Shown: positions 25,022-34,822 of the stretch, in pieces
Position numbering within the stretch: position 1 is the first letter of the stretch
Layout: every line of letters begins with the position of its first letter
DNA from: an uncultured Pelagibacteraceae bacterium
GTDB taxonomy: Bacteria > Pseudomonadota > Alphaproteobacteria > Pelagibacterales > Pelagibacteraceae
Assembly (NCBI GenBank): GCA_902603625.1
Contig: CACKVM010000004.1
Span: forward strand, 1-48,795
Length of the DNA stretch: 48,795 bases
Direction of reading: 5' to 3'
Notes under the pieces: generated by a model
What the model was told of the DNA's origin: nothing
Seen by the model: the letters and a program-made list of their open reading frames with translations, nothing else
The model's database searches: none
Program-made: the position numbers and the translations under genes

Positions 25022-26461
25022 ATGACTGATAAAATGTTAAAGTTTGTAAAAATAGGTCAACAAACTCCACCTAAAAGAGAGGTAAAAAGAAGAAAAGATG
25101 ACTTTAATGAAATTTATGACGATTTTATAAAACAAAAAGCAGAAGAACAGTCAAGTAGATGTTCTCAATGTGGTGTACCATTTTGCCAAGTTCACTGCCC
25201 CTTAAGTAATAATATTCCAGATTGGCTGAAATTAACAGCAGAGGGAAGATTACAAGAAGCTTACGAGTTGTCTCAAAGCACAAATAACATGCCAGAGGTA
25301 TGTGGAAGAATATGTCCTCAAGATCGTCTTTGCGAGGGTAATTGTGTTATTGAACAATCAGGACATGGAACAGTAACTATTGGATCAGTAGAAAAATATA
25401 TAACAGACAACGCTTGGGAACAAGGTTGGGTTAAACCAATCCAGGTAAAATATGAAAAAAATCAAAGTGTAGGTATTATTGGTGCTGGACCAGCGGGTTT
25501 GGCAGCAGCAGAACAATTAAGGAAGAACGGATATAAAATTACTGTTTATGATCGTTATGATCGTGCAGGAGGTTTATTGATTTATGGTATTCCAAATTTT
25601 AAATTAGAAAAGCATGTTGTAGAGAGAAGAACAAAACTTCTTAAAGATGGTGGTATTGAGTTTGTTCAAAATTTTGAAGTAGGTAAGGATGCTACTTTAG
25701 AGCAATTAAGAAAAAAACATGACGCAATTCTAATTGCTACTGGTGTGTATAAAGCTAGAGAAGTTGAATTACCTGGAAATGACTTAGATAATATTTTTCC
25801 TGCAATGGAATTTTTGACTGCTTCTAATAGAAAAGGTTTGGGAGACAAGGTAGATTTGTTTGATAAAGGAACATTAAATGCTGAAGGTAAAGATGTGGTT
25901 GTCATTGGTGGTGGAGATACTGCAATGGACTGTGTAAGAACATCAGTAAGACAAAAAGCTAAATCAGTTAAATGTCTTTATAGAAGAGATAAAGAAAATA
26001 TGCCAGGATCAGCAAGGGAAGTTGCAAATGCTGAGGAGGAAGGTGTAGAATTTGTTTGGCTGTCTAGTCCAAAAGAATTTAAAGGAAAAAATAAAATTGA
26101 AAAATTAGTTGTTGATCAAATAAAATTAGGTGAACCCGATGACTCAGGAAGACGAAGACCTGAGGTTAAAAAAGGGTCAGAATTTGAAGTAAAGGCTGAC
26201 ATGGTTATTAAAGCCCTTGGTTTTGATCCTGAGGATTTGCCATTCCTATTTGATGCAAAAGAATTACAAGTCACAAAATGGGGAACATTAAAAGTGGATT
26301 TTGATACAATGGAGACAAACTTAAAAGGAGTTTTTGCTGCAGGAGATATTGTGAGAGGTGCATCACTAGTAGTTTGGGCAATTAAAGATGGAAGAGATGC
26401 AGCAGAAACTATGAAAACTTATCTAGAAAGTATTGAAATAAAAAAAACAAAAGTTGCATAA
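25022..26461 (+). CDS. gltD: Glutamate synthase small subunit (NADPH)
   Basis: The 479-residue beta subunit takes electrons from NADPH to FAD and on to the large subunit, which converts 2-oxoglutarate and glutamine into two glutamates. The N-terminal Cys set (CSQCGVPFCQVHCPL and CGRICPQDRLCEGNC) binds two 4Fe-4S clusters. The FAD site is VGIIGAGPAGLAAAEQL, the NADPH site VVIGGGDTAMDC, and the C-terminal FAD motif is GVFAAGDIVRGASLVVWAI. Start ATG 25022 fits; an in-frame ATG four codons later is possible. Its TAA overlaps the gltB ATG by one base. In SAR11 ammonium assimilation GOGAT is central. Confidence 0.97.
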   Translation: MTDKMLKFVKIGQQTPPKREVKRRKDDFNEIYDDFIKQKAEEQSSRCSQCGVPFCQVHCPLSNNIPDWLKLTAEGRLQEAYELSQSTNNMPEVCGRICPQDRLCEGNCVIEQSGHGTVTIGSVEKYITDNAWEQGWVKPIQVKYEKNQSVGIIGAGPAGLAAAEQLRKNGYKITVYDRYDRAGGLLIYGIPNFKLEKHVVERRTKLLKDGGIEFVQNFEVGKDATLEQLRKKHDAILIATGVYKAREVELPGNDLDNIFPAMEFLTASNRKGLGDKVDLFDKGTLNAEGKDVVVIGGGDTAMDCVRTSVRQKAKSVKCLYRRDKENMPGSAREVANAEEEGVEFVWLSSPKEFKGKNKIEKLVVDQIKLGEPDDSGRRRPEVKKGSEFEVKADMVIKALGFDPEDLPFLFDAKELQVTKWGTLKVDFDTMETNLKGVFAAGDIVRGASLVVWAIKDGRDAAETMKTYLESIEIKKTKVA

Positions 26462-29400
26462 TGAAAAATTATAATAAAAATCTTGAATTGTTGACTGAAA
26501 ACCATGTTTATTCAAAAGAAATGGAACATGATGCTTGCGGTGTTGGTGTTATAGCTTCAACAGAAGGTAAAAAAACTAGAGCAGTCGTTGAATATGGAAT
26601 TGAAGCTTTAAAGGCAGTTTGGCATAGAGGCGCGGTTGATGCGGATGGAAAAACTGGTGATGGAGCTGGAATACATGTTGAGATACCCAAAGATTTCTTC
26701 ATAGAAAAAATTGAAGTAACTGGGCACGATTATGATAATTCAGAGATATGTGTAGGTATGATTTTTCTTCCAAGAAATGACTATTCCTCTCAGGAAAGTT
26801 GTAAGACTATTGTTGAGAGTGAATTAACAAAAAATAATTTTAGCATTTATGGATGGAGACAAGTACCAGTAAACCCAAAAATATTAGGTGAAAAAGCCTT
26901 TCGAACAATGCCAGAAATTATTCAAGTGCTCTTTAAATCAAATGATAAAGACTTGTTAGACAAAAATTTAGAGAGAAAAATATACGAGACTAGAAAAAGA
27001 ATTGAAAATAAAGCTTTTGAAGCATCGCTTAATAATTTTTATATCTGTTCTATAAGTTCAAAGTCAATCATTTATAAAGGATTATATTTAGCAGAGGCGA
27101 TATCAGATTTTTTTTTAGACTTAAAAGATAAAAGATTTGTTTCTAGATATGCAATTTTCCATCAAAGATTTTCAACTAATACCGCACCTAGTTGGAGTTT
27201 AGCTCAACCCTTCAGAGCTATAGCTCATAATGGAGAGATAAATACTTATAAAGGGAATAAAAATTGGATGAAAGTTCATGAGCAAGAGATGAGTAGTACT
27301 TTTTTTGACAATATAGAAAATTTAAAACCAGTAATTCAAAAAGGTGTTTCAGACTCTGCTGCTTTAGATAATGTTTTTGAATTATTAAATAAATCAGGAC
27401 AATCTGCGCCTTTAGCAAAATTAATGATGATACCTGATGCTTGGTCTAAAAAAAATAAAACTTTACCTAAAAGCCATCAACAATTATTTAATTTTCTAAA
27501 TAGTACAATGGAACCATGGGATGGTCCAGCAGCAATAGCTGCAACAGATAATGAGTGGGTTATTGCTGCAAATGATAGAAATGGATTAAGACCTTTAAGA
27601 TACGTTATTACGAAAGATAAAATGTTATTTGCAGGTTCAGAGACTGGAATGATAGAATTAAATGAAAAGAAAATACTATCTAAAGGGAGACTTGGTCCTG
27701 GGGAAATCATTGGAGTAAGAATTGAAAAAGGAAAAGTTTTTTTTAATGATCAGATAAAAGATTATCTTGCAAAAGAATTTAAACATTTCAATTCTCAAAT
27801 TATTGATCTAGATGAAAAACTTCTAATATCAAATGAAAAGCATACTTTTGAGGGAGAGAATTTAAGAAGAAGACAACACACATTTGGAATAAGCTTAGAG
27901 GATCTCGAATTAATTTTGCATCCAATGGCAGAGGAAGCTAAAGAAGCAACTGGTTCTATGGGAGATGATACACCGCTTGCAGTATTATCTGATAGGTACA
28001 GACCACTTTATCACTTTTTTAGACAAAATTTTAGTCAAGTAACCAATCCTCCAATTGACTCTTTAAGAGAAAACAAAGTAATGAGTTTAAAAACAAGATT
28101 TGGAAATTTAGGAAATATTCTAAATTTTGATACTTTAACTAAGGAAAATATTTATGTTCTTAATAGTCCAATCCTCTCAAATTCACAGTTTAATAAATTT
28201 GTTAATTTTTTTGGTCTAAATTCCACTGTTATAGACTGCACATTTAATAAAAATGATAATTTGTCAGACTCAATACTAAGAATACAAAAAGAGTCTGAAA
28301 TTGCTGTTAGACAGGGTGTGACCCAGCTTATTTTAAGTGATAAAGAAGTATCATCTGAAAGATTGCCAATGCCAATGTTGCTATGTGTTGGTGCAATTAA
28401 TTCTTTTTTAATTGAAAAAAAATTAAGAGGATATGTATCTATTAATGTTCAATCCGGAGAAGCTTTGGATACCCATTCATTCGCAACTTTAATTGGAGTA
28501 GGCGCAACTACAATTAACCCTTATTTAGCTTTTGATAGTTTATATCAGAGATATGTAAAAAAACTTTTTGGTCAATATAGCTTTGATGATTGTGTCCAAA
28601 GATACATAAAGTCAGTAAATTCTGGACTATTAAAGATTATGTCTAAGATGGGAATTTCTGTTCTAAGTTCATATCGGGGAGGATGTAATTTTGAAACAGT
28701 TGGATTAAGTAGAACTATAGTAAACGATTATTTTCCTGGTGTAACTTCAAAAATTTCTGGAATTGGATTAGTTGGTATAGAAAAAAAAATAAGACATATT
28801 CATAAAGAGGCTTTTGAAAGTACAGAGACTGTTTTGCCAATTGGAGGTATATACAGATACAGAAAAAATGGGGAAACACATCAGTATCAAGGCAAACTTA
28901 TTCACTTACTGCAAAGCGCGGTTGGCTCGAATTCATATGAAGCATATAAAAAGTATTCTAAGGGGATATATAGTCTCCCACCAATCAATTTAAGAGATTT
29001 AATTGATTTTAGAAAAAAGAAGTTAGGTCCTGCAATTGATATATCTGAAGTTGAGCCACTAGAGAATATTTTAAAAAGATTTGGTAGTGGCAGCATGTCC
29101 CACGGAGCATTATCGAAAGAGGCACATGAAACACTTGCAATAGGAATGAATAGAATCAAAGGAGCATCTTGCAGTGGAGAAGGAGGAGAAGATGCAAAAA
29201 GATTTAAGATTATGGATAGTGGTGATAGTGCAAATTCAAGAGTGAAACAAATAGCCTCTGCAAGATTTGGGGTAACTATAGACTATTTAAATAATTGTAA
29301 TGAAATTGAAATTAAAATAGCTCAAGGAGCTAAACCTGGAGAAGGAGGCCAGTTACCAGGTTTTAAAGTAACAAATGAAATTGCTAAGTTAAGACATTCA

Positions 29401-30789
29401 ACACCTGGAGTGACTCTCATATCTCCGCCACCTCATCACGATATTTATTCTATAGAAGATCTGGCACAACTTATATATGATTTAAAACAAATAAATCCTA
29501 AAGCTAGAGTCGGTGTTAAGTTAGTAGCATCATCAGGAGTGGGTACAATCGCAGCAGGTGTCGCTAAAGCAAAAGCTGATATAATATTAATCTCTGGTCA
29601 TAATGGAGGTACAGGAGCAACTCCACAAACAAGTGTAAAGTATGTTGGGATACCTTGGGAAATGGGTTTAACAGAAGCTAACCAAGTTTTAACATTAAAC
29701 AATTTGAGACATAAAGTTACTTTAAGAACTGATGGAGGCATTAAGACAGGAAGAGATGTTGTCATTGCTGCAATGATGGGAGCTGAAGAATATGGTGTCG
29801 CTACAACGGCTTTGGTAGCAATGGGCTGTATTATGGTTAGACAATGTCACTCTAATACTTGTCCAGTAGGAGTTTGTACTCAGGATGAAAAATTAAGAGA
29901 AAAATTTACAGGAACACCAGATAAAGTAGTAAATTTATTTACTTTTATTGCTTCCGAAGTAAGAGAAATTTTAGCTGATTTAGGATTTAAATCTTTAAAC
30001 GATATTATAGGTAGAACAGACTTATTAATGCAGGTAAATAAAGCATCACCAAATTTAGATGACTTAGACCTTAACCCATTATTTGTACAAGCAGATCCTG
30101 GAAATAATAAAAGATACTGTGAGTCTTTTGAGATAAACAAAGTACCAAATACGCTTGATCAAAAGATTTGGCCAGAAATAGAAAAAGCTTTAGATAGATC
30201 AGAAAAGTTTGAAAAGGAATTCATTATAAAAAATACAGATAGGGCTGTGGGTACTAGAATCTCACATTACTTATATAACAAATATGGAAATAACAAATTA
30301 AATGAAAATTTTTTAAGGTTATATTTTAAAGGCTCTGCAGGACAATCTTTTGGAGCTTTTGCATGTAAAGGGCTTAAACTTAATCTTAAGGGTGATGCTA
30401 ATGATTATGTTGGAAAAGGATTATCAGGTGCTACGATTTCAATAAGACTACCAGATGAGAGTAATCTAGTTTCTAATGAAAATACAATTCTTGGAAACAC
30501 AGTTCTTTACGGTGCCACCTCAGGTAAACTTTTTGCTTCAGGTCAGGCAGGAGATAGATTTGCTGTAAGAAATTCTGGTGCGTTAACAGTAATTGAAGGA
30601 TGTGACTCGAACGGATGTGAATATATGACTGGAGGAACAGCTGTTATATTGGGAAGAGTTGGTGATAATTTTGCAGCTGGAATGACAGGTGGTATGGCAT
30701 TTATATATGACATAGCAAAAGATTTTGAAAAAAAAAGTAAATCCAGATTCTGTAGTTTGGCAAAATGTGGAAACAGATTATTGGATTAA
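26461..30789 (+). CDS. gltB: Glutamate synthase large subunit (frameshifted near the 3' end)
   Basis: The 1442-residue frame covers nearly all of GltB. The N-terminal propeptide is followed by the catalytic Cys26 in DACGVGVIA (class II glutaminase). The central domain (LESLS..-like) and the FMN synthase domain follow (GGQLPGFKVTNEIAKLRHSTPG, SGHNGGTGATP), with the 3Fe-4S cysteines in CIMVRQCHSNTCPVGVC and the beta-helix glutamine-rich end (GATSGKLFASGQAGDRFAVRNSGA). In an A9 run (30728-30736) the reading frame breaks: it continues 18 aberrant residues to TAA at 30789, whereas GltB normally continues as KVNPDSVVW. With one A removed the protein is 1501 residues, the normal length. Confidence 0.93.
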   Translation: MKNYNKNLELLTENHVYSKEMEHDACGVGVIASTEGKKTRAVVEYGIEALKAVWHRGAVDADGKTGDGAGIHVEIPKDFFIEKIEVTGHDYDNSEICVGMIFLPRNDYSSQESCKTIVESELTKNNFSIYGWRQVPVNPKILGEKAFRTMPEIIQVLFKSNDKDLLDKNLERKIYETRKRIENKAFEASLNNFYICSISSKSIIYKGLYLAEAISDFFLDLKDKRFVSRYAIFHQRFSTNTAPSWSLAQPFRAIAHNGEINTYKGNKNWMKVHEQEMSSTFFDNIENLKPVIQKGVSDSAALDNVFELLNKSGQSAPLAKLMMIPDAWSKKNKTLPKSHQQLFNFLNSTMEPWDGPAAIAATDNEWVIAANDRNGLRPLRYVITKDKMLFAGSETGMIELNEKKILSKGRLGPGEIIGVRIEKGKVFFNDQIKDYLAKEFKHFNSQIIDLDEKLLISNEKHTFEGENLRRRQHTFGISLEDLELILHPMAEEAKEATGSMGDDTPLAVLSDRYRPLYHFFRQNFSQVTNPPIDSLRENKVMSLKTRFGNLGNILNFDTLTKENIYVLNSPILSNSQFNKFVNFFGLNSTVIDCTFNKNDNLSDSILRIQKESEIAVRQGVTQLILSDKEVSSERLPMPMLLCVGAINSFLIEKKLRGYVSINVQSGEALDTHSFATLIGVGATTINPYLAFDSLYQRYVKKLFGQYSFDDCVQRYIKSVNSGLLKIMSKMGISVLSSYRGGCNFETVGLSRTIVNDYFPGVTSKISGIGLVGIEKKIRHIHKEAFESTETVLPIGGIYRYRKNGETHQYQGKLIHLLQSAVGSNSYEAYKKYSKGIYSLPPINLRDLIDFRKKKLGPAIDISEVEPLENILKRFGSGSMSHGALSKEAHETLAIGMNRIKGASCSGEGGEDAKRFKIMDSGDSANSRVKQIASARFGVTIDYLNNCNEIEIKIAQGAKPGEGGQLPGFKVTNEIAKLRHSTPGVTLISPPPHHDIYSIEDLAQLIYDLKQINPKARVGVKLVASSGVGTIAAGVAKAKADIILISGHNGGTGATPQTSVKYVGIPWEMGLTEANQVLTLNNLRHKVTLRTDGGIKTGRDVVIAAMMGAEEYGVATTALVAMGCIMVRQCHSNTCPVGVCTQDEKLREKFTGTPDKVVNLFTFIASEVREILADLGFKSLNDIIGRTDLLMQVNKASPNLDDLDLNPLFVQADPGNNKRYCESFEINKVPNTLDQKIWPEIEKALDRSEKFEKEFIIKNTDRAVGTRISHYLYNKYGNNKLNENFLRLYFKGSAGQSFGAFACKGLKLNLKGDANDYVGKGLSGATISIRLPDESNLVSNENTILGNTVLYGATSGKLFASGQAGDRFAVRNSGALTVIEGCDSNGCEYMTGGTAVILGRVGDNFAAGMTGGMAFIYDIAKDFEKKSKSRFCSLAKCGNRLLD

Positions 30790-30967
30790 TTTTCTAAAAA
30801 AGATGATTCTTGAACATTCTATTGAAACAGGTTCTTTATTATCAAAGTCATTAATTGATAATTTTGATAATGAAATCATAAATTTTATTCAAGTTTGTCC
30901 AAAAGAAATGATAGATAAGCTTAAGAACCCGCTTACCTTGAAGCCTAAAATTAAAGAGGTTGGTTAA
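30725..30967 (+). CDS. gltB: C-terminal part of glutamate synthase large subunit, downstream of the frameshift
   Basis: This frame is not a gene of its own. It holds the missing end of GltB: KVNPDSVVWQNVETDYW, a helical segment (IETGSLLSKSL), and INFIQVCPKEMIDKLKNPL, matching the usual GltB C-terminus. It joins the 26461-30789 frame at the A9 run 30728-30736, where eight A's would restore the frame. The apparent TTG start at 30725 is just the frame opening. Its stop overlaps the convergent hydrolase gene by 17 bases. Sequencing indel, genuine mutation, or polymerase slippage on the A-run are all possible. Confidence 0.9.
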   Translation: MKKKVNPDSVVWQNVETDYWINFLKKMILEHSIETGSLLSKSLIDNFDNEIINFIQVCPKEMIDKLKNPLTLKPKIKEVG

Positions 30968-31706
30968 CTATAAGTGATAATTCCTTTTTAAGTATATTTA
31001 AGTATTTGGGTGTTGAAAGACTGTGATCACCATTTTTTACAATCACTAATTTTTTATTTGCATTTTTAAAAATCTTTAAAACTTTTTTTGAATATTTCAT
31101 TGGAACTGATTTATCTTTATTTCCATGAACCATAGTTACATTAAGCTTTTCATATATTCTTTTATTTAATACCTTATTTTTATTTCCATCTTTTATTAAT
31201 TGATATGAAATTGGATACTCATAATCTCCATGCTTTAAAGTTATTAACCCATTTTTTTTTAATTCTTTTTTCATCTTTTTTGTAAATTTTTTCCACATTA
31301 ATTTTTCTAAAAATTCTGGTGCTGAACCAATACCCAAAAAACCTACAATTTGTTTTTTGAAAATTTTAAATAAGTTCAATGAAATCCAAGCACCCATACT
31401 TGAACCAATTAAAATAATTTTATTTTTTTTTACAATTTTTTTTATTAAGATATCAGTCTCTTTTGTCCATTTCGAAATATTTCCGTTAATGAACAATCCT
31501 GATGATTTTCCATGACCTGAATATTCTAAAGCTAAAAAGCCAAGTCTATTTTTTTTTGAAAATTTAAAAAAAAAATAAGGTTTTTGTCCCTCTAAATCAG
31601 ACTTAAATCCATGTAGAAAAACAACATAAGGTCTATTTTTTTGATAATTTTTTAAATATCTGATCTTTTTGGAATCTGAAATTTTATAAAAATTGTATTT
31701 CATCAT
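30951..31706 (-). CDS. Alpha/beta hydrolase (ABHD10-like serine hydrolase)
   Basis: A 251-residue cytoplasmic hydrolase. Motifs are the oxyanion VVFLHGFKSD near 28-37, EYSGHGKSSG, the nucleophile elbow GSSMGAW with Ser103, the acid in VHGNKDKSVP and the His in NGDHSLS near the end. It resembles the alphaproteobacterial/mitochondrial ABHD10 esterase group. It is Lys-rich in the cap region (WKKFTKKMKKELKK). The substrate is unknown. It starts with two adjacent Met codons, and diverges from the glycosyltransferase gene over 42 bases. Confidence 0.85.
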   Translation of the reverse strand: MMKYNFYKISDSKKIRYLKNYQKNRPYVVFLHGFKSDLEGQKPYFFFKFSKKNRLGFLALEYSGHGKSSGLFINGNISKWTKETDILIKKIVKKNKIILIGSSMGAWISLNLFKIFKKQIVGFLGIGSAPEFLEKLMWKKFTKKMKKELKKNGLITLKHGDYEYPISYQLIKDGNKNKVLNKRIYEKLNVTMVHGNKDKSVPMKYSKKVLKIFKNANKKLVIVKNGDHSLSTPKYLNILKKELSLIVNQPL

Positions 31707-31748
31707 AAGAGTTTAATAGTTAATTCTATTAATATATAATCATATCAA

Positions 31749-32903
31749 ATGTCATCTAATTTGAAAGTTTTACAAGTAATTCCTAAATTGGGTTATGGTG
31801 GAGCTGAAACTGGCTGCTATGATATTGCGCACTATTTGCCAGAGAATAATTGTGATTCATTTATAGTAACAAGTGGTGGTGAATTAATAAAATTCATAAA
31901 TAAAAAAAAAGTAAAATTGATTCGACTACCTGTACAAAGTAAGAATCCTATCTTGATTTTTTTAAATTCAATTTGTTTAATTTTTATCATACTATTTTAT
32001 AATATAAATATCGTTCATGCTCGAAGTCGAGCTCCCGCATGGTCTTGTTTATTAGCAGCTAAAATAACTGGTAGAAAATTTGTAACTACGTTTCATGGAA
32101 CTTATAACTTTAAAAGTAAAATTAAAAAGATTTATAATTCAGTAATGGTTAGATCTGATTTAATTATTGCTGGTTCAAATTTTATTTTTTCACACATTAA
32201 AGATAATTATTCGGAGTATTTAATGTTTAAAAGAAAACTGTTAGTAATTTTTAGAGGAATTAATGTAGATTTTTTTGATCAAAGTACAAAAACTGAGGAC
32301 GAAGAAAAAAAATTAATTAAAAACTGGGGAATTGAGGAAAATAAAAAGATAATATTACTTCCAGGAAGATTAACTTCATGGAAAGGCCAAGAATTATTTA
32401 TTGAAGCAATAAATTTAGTTAATATGCAATTAGGCTACGAAGCTTTTTATGCTATAATCTTAGGAAGTGATCAAGGAAGAGATTTATATAAAAAAAAATT
32501 GGTTCGATTAAGTGAACAATATAGAATGACGAAACAATTAAAATTCATAAATCATTGCAAAGACATGGCGCTAGCCTATAAAGTTTCTAATATAGTTATA
32601 TCTTCCTCTATTGAGCCAGAGGCTTTTGGACGCGTAGCTGTAGAGGCTCAATCAATGGAAAAATTAATAATTGCTAGTAATATTGGAGGCTCAAAAGAGA
32701 CTGTTATTGATGAAAAAACAGGTTTTTTGTTTGAATCTGGAAATTCTAAATCTCTGAGTGAAAAAATAATCAAAGCGTTAAATTTAGATGATAGTACTTT
32801 AAAAAAGATTGGTACTGAGGCGAGAAAAAATATTGTTAACAAATTTAATGTTGAAAAAATGTGTTTTTCTACTTATTCAGAGTACAAAAAACTTTTTAAT
32901 TAA
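31749..32903 (+). CDS. Glycosyltransferase family 4
   Basis: A 384-residue GT-B fold retaining glycosyltransferase. The N-terminal glycine loop LGYGGAETGCYDIA, the mid-chain ILLPGRLTSWKGQ hinge, and the C-terminal donor-site SSIEPEAFGRVAVEAQSMEKLIIASNIGG, with the family's E-x7-E pair, are clear. A hydrophobic stretch near 70-85 may anchor it to the membrane. It probably adds a sugar to a lipid or surface polysaccharide; donor and acceptor are unknown. It is directly upstream of thrS with a TAATG overlap, an accessory function placed at the head of a translation-gene cluster. Confidence 0.87.
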   Translation: MSSNLKVLQVIPKLGYGGAETGCYDIAHYLPENNCDSFIVTSGGELIKFINKKKVKLIRLPVQSKNPILIFLNSICLIFIILFYNINIVHARSRAPAWSCLLAAKITGRKFVTTFHGTYNFKSKIKKIYNSVMVRSDLIIAGSNFIFSHIKDNYSEYLMFKRKLLVIFRGINVDFFDQSTKTEDEEKKLIKNWGIEENKKIILLPGRLTSWKGQELFIEAINLVNMQLGYEAFYAIILGSDQGRDLYKKKLVRLSEQYRMTKQLKFINHCKDMALAYKVSNIVISSSIEPEAFGRVAVEAQSMEKLIIASNIGGSKETVIDEKTGFLFESGNSKSLSEKIIKALNLDDSTLKKIGTEARKNIVNKFNVEKMCFSTYSEYKKLFN

Positions 32904-34822
32904 TGCCAAATATTACTTTACCAGATGGAAAAAAACTTAACTTTGAAAAAAGTGTGACAGGCTCTGAAGTTGCAAAAAAAATTAGTAAATCTTTAGCTAA
33001 ACAAGCTTTAGTAATGAGTATTGATGGAGAATTAAAGGACTTATATTCAATTATTGATAAAGATTGTTCAGTCAAAATTTTTACTGCAAAAGATCCTGAG
33101 GGACTTGAAGTAATTAGGCATGATGCTGCACATATTATGGCTATGGCTGTACAGGAGTTATATCCAGGTACTCAAGTGACTATTGGACCAGTAATAGAAA
33201 ATGGATTTTATTATGATTTTGCAAGAAAGGAGCCTTTTACTATTGATGATTTAAAAAGAATAGAAAAAAGAATGTCAGAAATAATTGATAAAGACATCAA
33301 AACAAGGAGAGAAGTTTGGGAGAGAGAAAAAGCAATAAGTCATTTTAAAAAGATAGGTGAAAAATATAAAGCTGAAATCATAGAGAGCATTCCTAATAAC
33401 GAACAACTCACAGTCTATCATCATGGAGATACATGGCATGACCTTTGTAGAGGACCTCATTTAGAATCCTCTGGAAAAATTGGTAAGGCTTTCAAATTGA
33501 CTAAAGTGTCAGGAGCTTATTGGCGAGGAAATTCTAAAAATGAAATGTTGCAAAGAATTTATGGAACAGGATGGGCAAATCAAAAGGATTTAGAATTATA
33601 TCTTAAAAGAATTGAGGAAGCTGAAAAAAGAGATCATAGAAAACTTGGAAAAGAAATGGATTTATTTCATTTTAGAGAAGAGAGTCCAGGATCTGTTTTT
33701 TGGCACGAAAAGGGTTGGTCTTTATTTCAAAAATTAATCAATTATATGAGATCTAGACAAGATGCTGCAGGCTATAAAGAGGTAAATACTCCTGAAGTGC
33801 TTGATAGATTATTGTGGGAAAAATCTGGACATTGGGAAAAATACGGTGCTAACATGTATACATCCGAAACACCTGATGAAAAAATTTTTGCGATAAAACC
33901 AATGAATTGCCCAGGTCATATTCAAGTTTTTAATCAAGGTTTAAAAAGTTACAGAGATCTACCTTTGAGAATTACAGAATTTGGGAAAGTACATAGATAC
34001 GAGCCTTCAGGAGCTTTACATGGATTATTAAGAGTTAGAGCATTTACTCAAGATGATGCACACATTTTTTGTTCTGAGGATCAGATAACTAGTGAATGCT
34101 TGAACGTTACTAACTTAATACTAGACATATACAAAGATTTGGGATTTGAAAATGTTCTATTGAAATATGCTGATCGTCCTGAGGTAAGAGTAGGAAGCGA
34201 TGATGTTTGGGATAAAGCAGAAGCATCTCTATTAAAAGTAGTTAAAGCTTCAAAACTTAAATATAGTATTAATAAGGGGGAAGGCGCATTTTATGGGCCT
34301 AAAATAGAATTTGTTTTAAGGGATGCTATAGGTAGAGATTGGCAATGTGGTACTTTACAAGTTGATTTGAACTTACCTGCTAGACTTGATGCTTCTTATG
34401 TAGATAAAGATGGATCAAAAAAAGTTCCAGTAATGCTTCATCGCGCTTTATTTGGATCTCTTGAGAGATTTATAGGAATTTTAATTGAACACTATGCTGG
34501 GAAATTTCCTTTTTGGATTTCACCATTGCAAACAGTGGTTATTCCTATCTCAGAAGATTTTGATGATTATGCAATTGAGGTTTCAAAGAAAATTAAGCAA
34601 GCCGGCATCAGTTCTTTAGTTGACTTAAAAAAACATAATTTAAACTATAAAATTAGAGATCATTCTCTTGCAAAAATACCTCTTTTATTAATTTGTGGTA
34701 AAAAAGAAGTTGACAGTAACTCAGTAACTATTAGAAGATTGGACTCTAATAAACAAGAAAATATGAAATTAGATTTATTTTTAAAGACTTTTTCAGCTTT
34801 AAATCAAGCTTCATCAAAGTAA
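32903..34822 (+). CDS. thrS: Threonyl-tRNA synthetase
   Basis: Class II synthetase charging tRNA-Thr. Over 639 residues: TGS domain (1-60), editing domain with the zinc-like HDAAHIMAMA motif and CRGPHLESSG, catalytic core with motif 1 (GWSLFQKL... EVNTPEV), MNCPGHIQVF carrying the zinc Cys, FGKVHRYEPSGALHGLLRVRAFTQDDAH (motif 2), and HRALFGSLERFIGILIEHYAG (motif 3), then the anticodon-binding domain. Full length. It starts with a one-base overlap with the GT4 gene. Its TAA stop is immediately followed, in the same frame, by the GTG of infC. Confidence 0.98.
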   Translation: MPNITLPDGKKLNFEKSVTGSEVAKKISKSLAKQALVMSIDGELKDLYSIIDKDCSVKIFTAKDPEGLEVIRHDAAHIMAMAVQELYPGTQVTIGPVIENGFYYDFARKEPFTIDDLKRIEKRMSEIIDKDIKTRREVWEREKAISHFKKIGEKYKAEIIESIPNNEQLTVYHHGDTWHDLCRGPHLESSGKIGKAFKLTKVSGAYWRGNSKNEMLQRIYGTGWANQKDLELYLKRIEEAEKRDHRKLGKEMDLFHFREESPGSVFWHEKGWSLFQKLINYMRSRQDAAGYKEVNTPEVLDRLLWEKSGHWEKYGANMYTSETPDEKIFAIKPMNCPGHIQVFNQGLKSYRDLPLRITEFGKVHRYEPSGALHGLLRVRAFTQDDAHIFCSEDQITSECLNVTNLILDIYKDLGFENVLLKYADRPEVRVGSDDVWDKAEASLLKVVKASKLKYSINKGEGAFYGPKIEFVLRDAIGRDWQCGTLQVDLNLPARLDASYVDKDGSKKVPVMLHRALFGSLERFIGILIEHYAGKFPFWISPLQTVVIPISEDFDDYAIEVSKKIKQAGISSLVDLKKHNLNYKIRDHSLAKIPLLLICGKKEVDSNSVTIRRLDSNKQENMKLDLFLKTFSALNQASSK

